64,000 nt of DNA from Amycolatopsis vancoresmycina. Its GTDB lineage: Bacteria > Actinomycetota > Actinomycetes > Mycobacteriales > Pseudonocardiaceae. The notes under the pieces were generated by a model. The model made no database searches and had not been told where the DNA came from. It saw only the letters and a program-made list of their open reading frames with translations. Location: contig NZ_JNYY01000014.1 of NCBI RefSeq assembly GCF_000716785.1, positions 310,001 through 374,000 of the forward strand. The letters are read 5' to 3'. How positions within the stretch are numbered: the first letter of the stretch is position 1; each line of letters starts with the position of its first letter. The translations under genes and the position numbers were made by a program. Shown here piece after piece: positions 62,301 through 64,000 of the stretch.

Positions 62301-62432
62301 CGGCGCCGCGGCCGCGACGACGGCTCTCGCGGGTTCCTGCCCGGTGGCCGAAGCGACGGTGACCCCGCTGACCGCGACGGCGAGTGCCGCCGCCGCGAGG
62401 AGGGTCCGGGTTCTTCTCTGCCGATAGCTCAC
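59355..62432 (-). CDS. csxA: Secreted exo-beta-D-glucosaminidase, GH2 (CsxA type)
   Basis: 1,025 residues from a GTG seven bases after AGGAGG. A signal peptide spans about residues 1-32. The GH2 sandwich, immunoglobulin and barrel domains follow; the acid/base is Asp462 in G-S-D-F-A-P and the nucleophile Glu534 in F-N-S-E-T-S, 72 residues apart as in Amycolatopsis CsxA. A CBM35/CBM6-like module ends the protein (D-Y-Q-A-E-D-A-T, then N-V-D-K-I-T-V). It releases glucosamine from the non-reducing end of chitosan oligomers. A matching palindrome precedes it. Confidence 0.93.
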   Translation of the reverse strand: MSYRQRRTRTLLAAAALAVAVSGVTVASATGQEPARAVVAAAAPATAVPGFLIQTSAQVSDDSAVSKPGYNTSGWYPVGPRSTVYAGLLANGKYADPFYSTNMKNVPTADFKVPWWYRTDLTVADTTQRTYLDFSGVLSKADVWVNGTKIADKAEVTGAYTRHDLDITAQVKAGTNSVAFKVYPNDPDKDLSMGWIDWAQTPPDQNMGIVRDVLVRRSGPVALRGGHVVTKLTGLSHADLTVKADVRNDSAAAVSTTVSGTVAGKPISQTVSLAAKEKKTVTFGVVGIDNPQVWWPAGMGGQPLYDLDLTASVGGTASDTSHSSFGVRTVTANKNSSGGRSYTINGRPLLIKGGGYSPDLFLRWNEQYAADKLAYVKDLGLNTVRLEGHIEPDEFFDLADRMGVLTLPGWECCDKWEGQVNGSEKGDPWTAADYPVAKASMTAEAERLRDHPSVISFLIGSDFAPDATIEKNYLDALSAADWATPVVPAASAKSSPQLGSSGMKMNGPYDYVPPNYWYDKAHSDLGGAWSFNSETSAGPDIPTMDTLKRMMSSGELDTLWKNPSAAQYHRSSSSTFANLKLFGDALTGRYGKPASLDDFVRKAQLAQYENVRAEFESHSRNFSDSSNPATGIIYWMLNSGWTSLHWQLFDAYLDQNGSYFGAKKANEPLHIQYSYDTKSVVVVNHNHDAASGLTARVQLFNLDGTSKFDQTKSVSVGGDGAKTTALTIGSVSGLSTTYLAKLVLTDSSGKEVSRNVYWLSTKADTLDWGNSDWYYTPTTAYADLSGLNSLAQVSLGSTATSTANGDGTTTTKVTLTNGSSGKVPAFFVDAHVVGAAGAPVLPVRWTDNQVSLWPGESATLTATYRTADLKGAKPSVRVAGWNTGTKTIPADGTVDPGPGNPVDYQAEDATITNGVAESNHAGFTGTGFVNYDNAVGSAVEFTVSAAAAGNANVVLRFANGTTANRPMDITVNGTKVASALAFGGTGNWDTWQTVTIPVTLTAGTNKIKATATTANGGPNVDKITV

Positions 62433-62479
62433 TAGCGCGCCTCCTAGGCACCCACGGCGGCGGGGGACAGCGGACCATC

Positions 62480-62498
62480 GTTAGGGAACTTTCCTAAC
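62480..62498. promoter_or_regulatory. Operator palindrome upstream of csxA
   Basis: GTTAGGGAACTTTCCTAAC, a 19-bp palindrome with one mismatch pair, 48 bases before the csxA start. It resembles the operator class of ROK-family repressors such as CsnR found upstream of actinomycete chitosanase genes. No ROK gene is in the window. Confidence 0.65.
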
Positions 62499-62548
62499 AA
62501 TTGCGACGATCGTAGCGGTCCGATCACGCCGGGAACAGGGCCGTTTCG

Positions 62549-63781
62549 TCAGACCCGGGCGGCTTGCCACGCCGCCGCGGCCCGCAGGGCCAGCAGGAGC
62601 GGCAGGGAACCGTCCTCCCAGAGCCGCGGCGGGAGTGCCTCGCTGAGCGGGACACCGCCGGCCAGCGCGGCGCCGATCGCGGGGAGGTCGACGTCGAAGA
62701 GCGTCAGCCCGGCGCTGTAGAGCCGTTCGCCGCTGCCCGGGCGGCGCCGCGTGACCTCGGCGCTGTCGACGGCCAGCTCGGTCAGCCCGAAGAACTCGGG
62801 CTTGGCGCCGCGCTCCATCCAGCGCGCGAACCCGACCACCTTCGTCCCGCGGACGTCCGCGGGCCGGAGCCCGCTCTCCTCGCACAGTTCGCGTTCCATC
62901 CCGGCGCGGACCGCGGTGTGCAGCAGCCGGCGCCGCCCGCCGTCGGGCGTGCGCAGGTCACGCGGCTCCAGCGAGCCGCTGCCCGAGGGCGCGAGCAGCA
63001 GCCCGCTGACGGAGTTGAGCGACGACTGCCGGACGGTGACCAGCTTGCCGTCGGTGGTGAACGCGACCGTGGAGACGCCGACGAGGTCGGCCAGCGTGCT
63101 GCTGCTCAGCTCCCGCAGCGCGCCGGCGGTGTCGGTGAGTTCGGCCTTGCGCAGGTCGTACTCTTCGCCGGTGTCCACGCGCGTGATGCGCAGCGCGCCG
63201 AGTTCGTTCGAGCAGACGGCGTCGAAGAACCGCGCCCGGTGCAGCCGGACCGGCGCGGGCCGGGCGCCGGCGGCGGGCAGCGGGTCGCCGCGCATCCCGA
63301 CGATCGGCCCGTTGAACAGCAGCCGGCCGCGCGCCCGCAGCGGCAGTACGTGCGGCGCGGTCGCCTTCAACGCCGGGGGCAGCCGGTAGGGCTCCTCGGC
63401 GACGTCGATGGTGTGGCGTTCGGTCCACAGCTCCCGGTCGATCGCCGCGCTGACCAGCGCCGTGCCGCGGGCGGGCACGGCGAGGTAGGCCGGTTCCGGG
63501 TAGGCGGCCGGTGGCGGCAGCTCGGCGGTCGGGAAGGGCGCGGCGATGGTGGTGAACTCGAACCCGGCCCAGCGGCGGCGCAGCAGCCGGACGTCACGGG
63601 TGAAGGTGGCGACGCCCAGCGCGAGCGCGACGACGGAAAGCACCACGCCGACCGCGCTCGGCAGGATGGTGACGACACCGAGCACGACCCCCAGCCCGGA
63701 CGCGGCGAGCGGCCACTCCCGGGCGCCGAGGAAGCCGAGGTAGTCCGCCTTGGCCCGGGCGCGGCGCGTCAGTTTTCCCAT
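62549..63781 (-). CDS. Membrane-anchored protein with a Nudix-like domain
   Basis: About 410 residues. Two adjacent membrane helices occur at roughly residues 24-62 (S-G-L-G-V-V-L-G-V-V-T-I-L-P and V-V-L-S-V-V-A-L-A-L-G). The long soluble part includes R-A-G-M-E-R-E-L-C-E-E-S-G-L, a match to the Nudix box core R-E-x-x-E-E-x-G. Other regions are unfamiliar. An upstream in-frame GTG at 63799 could extend it by six residues. It lies 24 bp after the YchJ-like gene, so they may share a transcript. Confidence 0.65.
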   Translation of the reverse strand: MGKLTRRARAKADYLGFLGAREWPLAASGLGVVLGVVTILPSAVGVVLSVVALALGVATFTRDVRLLRRRWAGFEFTTIAAPFPTAELPPPAAYPEPAYLAVPARGTALVSAAIDRELWTERHTIDVAEEPYRLPPALKATAPHVLPLRARGRLLFNGPIVGMRGDPLPAAGARPAPVRLHRARFFDAVCSNELGALRITRVDTGEEYDLRKAELTDTAGALRELSSSTLADLVGVSTVAFTTDGKLVTVRQSSLNSVSGLLLAPSGSGSLEPRDLRTPDGGRRRLLHTAVRAGMERELCEESGLRPADVRGTKVVGFARWMERGAKPEFFGLTELAVDSAEVTRRRPGSGERLYSAGLTLFDVDLPAIGAALAGGVPLSEALPPRLWEDGSLPLLLALRAAAAWQAARV

Positions 63782-63805
63782 CGCCGCCCTGTTTAGCACG
63801 AAGGG

Positions 63806-64000
63806 CTACGCCTCCGCGTCGAGATAGACCCAATGGCCGTCCTCGCGGCGGAACCGACTGTTCTCCTCGACGAAACCGTCCTGGCCGTGGTGGCGGTAGT
63901 GCGCCCGGAACTCGACCGTGCCTTCGTTGTGCAGCAGCCCGCCGCCGGAGCGGCCGAGGATCTCCAGCCGCGTCCACTCCTGGCCGGGATCGAGCCGCAG
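63806..64000 (-). CDS. YchJ/UPF0225-family protein (C-terminal part)
   Basis: The window ends in this gene. The 64 residues seen end E-D-G-H-W-V-Y-L-D-A-E-A and include T-V-E-F-R-A-H-Y and F-x-E-E-N-S-R-F-R-R, the typical NTF2-like core of YchJ proteins. The SEC-C metal-binding N-terminus would lie beyond the edge. Function unknown. Confidence 0.75.
   Translation of the reverse strand: MRLDPGQEWTRLEILGRSGGGLLHNEGTVEFRAHYRHHGQDGFVEENSRFRREDGHWVYLDAEA

Overview
The window is a continuous piece of a very GC-rich actinomycete chromosome. The genus is most likely Amycolatopsis or a close relative in the Pseudonocardiaceae. Three things point there: the gene order pdtaR - branched-chain amino acid ABC operon - polA - rpsA - coaE - uvrB, which is conserved across Actinobacteria; the many GTG and apparently leaderless starts; and a secreted GH2 exo-beta-D-glucosaminidase matching the Amycolatopsis CsxA type. 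Species cannot be fixed from the sequence alone. No rRNA, CRISPR array or transposase was seen.

Positions 1-5,750 look accessory. They hold the tail of a TPR protein, an AraC regulator beside a 4-hydroxybenzoate 3-monooxygenase, a secreted sedolisin (S53) protease, and a compact integration module: a cluster of GTACGGC palindromes, an excisionase-like protein and a tyrosine integrase, pointing at a tRNA. From 5,900 to 38,700 the conserved core runs: the ANTAR response regulator PdtaR, a five-gene liv-type transporter with an operator-rich promoter and an internal hairpin, polA, rpsA, coaE-grpB and uvrB. Between these lie lineage-specific genes: an EF-hand protein, a pseudo-protease/pseudo-NTPase, an oxidoreductase with its AraC regulator, a TetR/YhgE-Pip/degenerate ABC operon under a perfect 26-bp palindrome, a pair of two-domain GNAT proteins, an OsmC protein, a membrane glycosyltransferase and a cysteine-tailed DUF5685 protein.

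Positions 38,700-64,000 are mostly metabolic, envelope and secreted functions: an S37 secreted peptidase, an ABC exporter whose ATPase is fused to an extracytoplasmic serine hydrolase, a TerC protein behind a probable yybP-ykoY manganese riboswitch, an S9 peptidase, a RES/Xre toxin-antitoxin pair, a LacI regulator beside a candidate small RNA, an MmpS-like protein and a FetB-like permease, a CPA1 antiporter with a UBP zinc finger, a carboxylesterase behind a 21-bp-periodic repeat array, and csxA with a matching operator.

The regulatory DNA carries most of the novelty. DNA-damage (RecA-independent, PafBC-type) promoter motifs occur once at uvrB, where they imply a leaderless mRNA, and twice as an orphan direct repeat near 19.5 kb. 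A palindrome, TCCACAGTGGA, recurs inside unrelated genes. The best candidates for something undescribed are the hydrolase-ABC fusion, the doubly inactivated trypsin/STAND protein, the GTACGGC array, and the repeat array upstream of the carboxylesterase.
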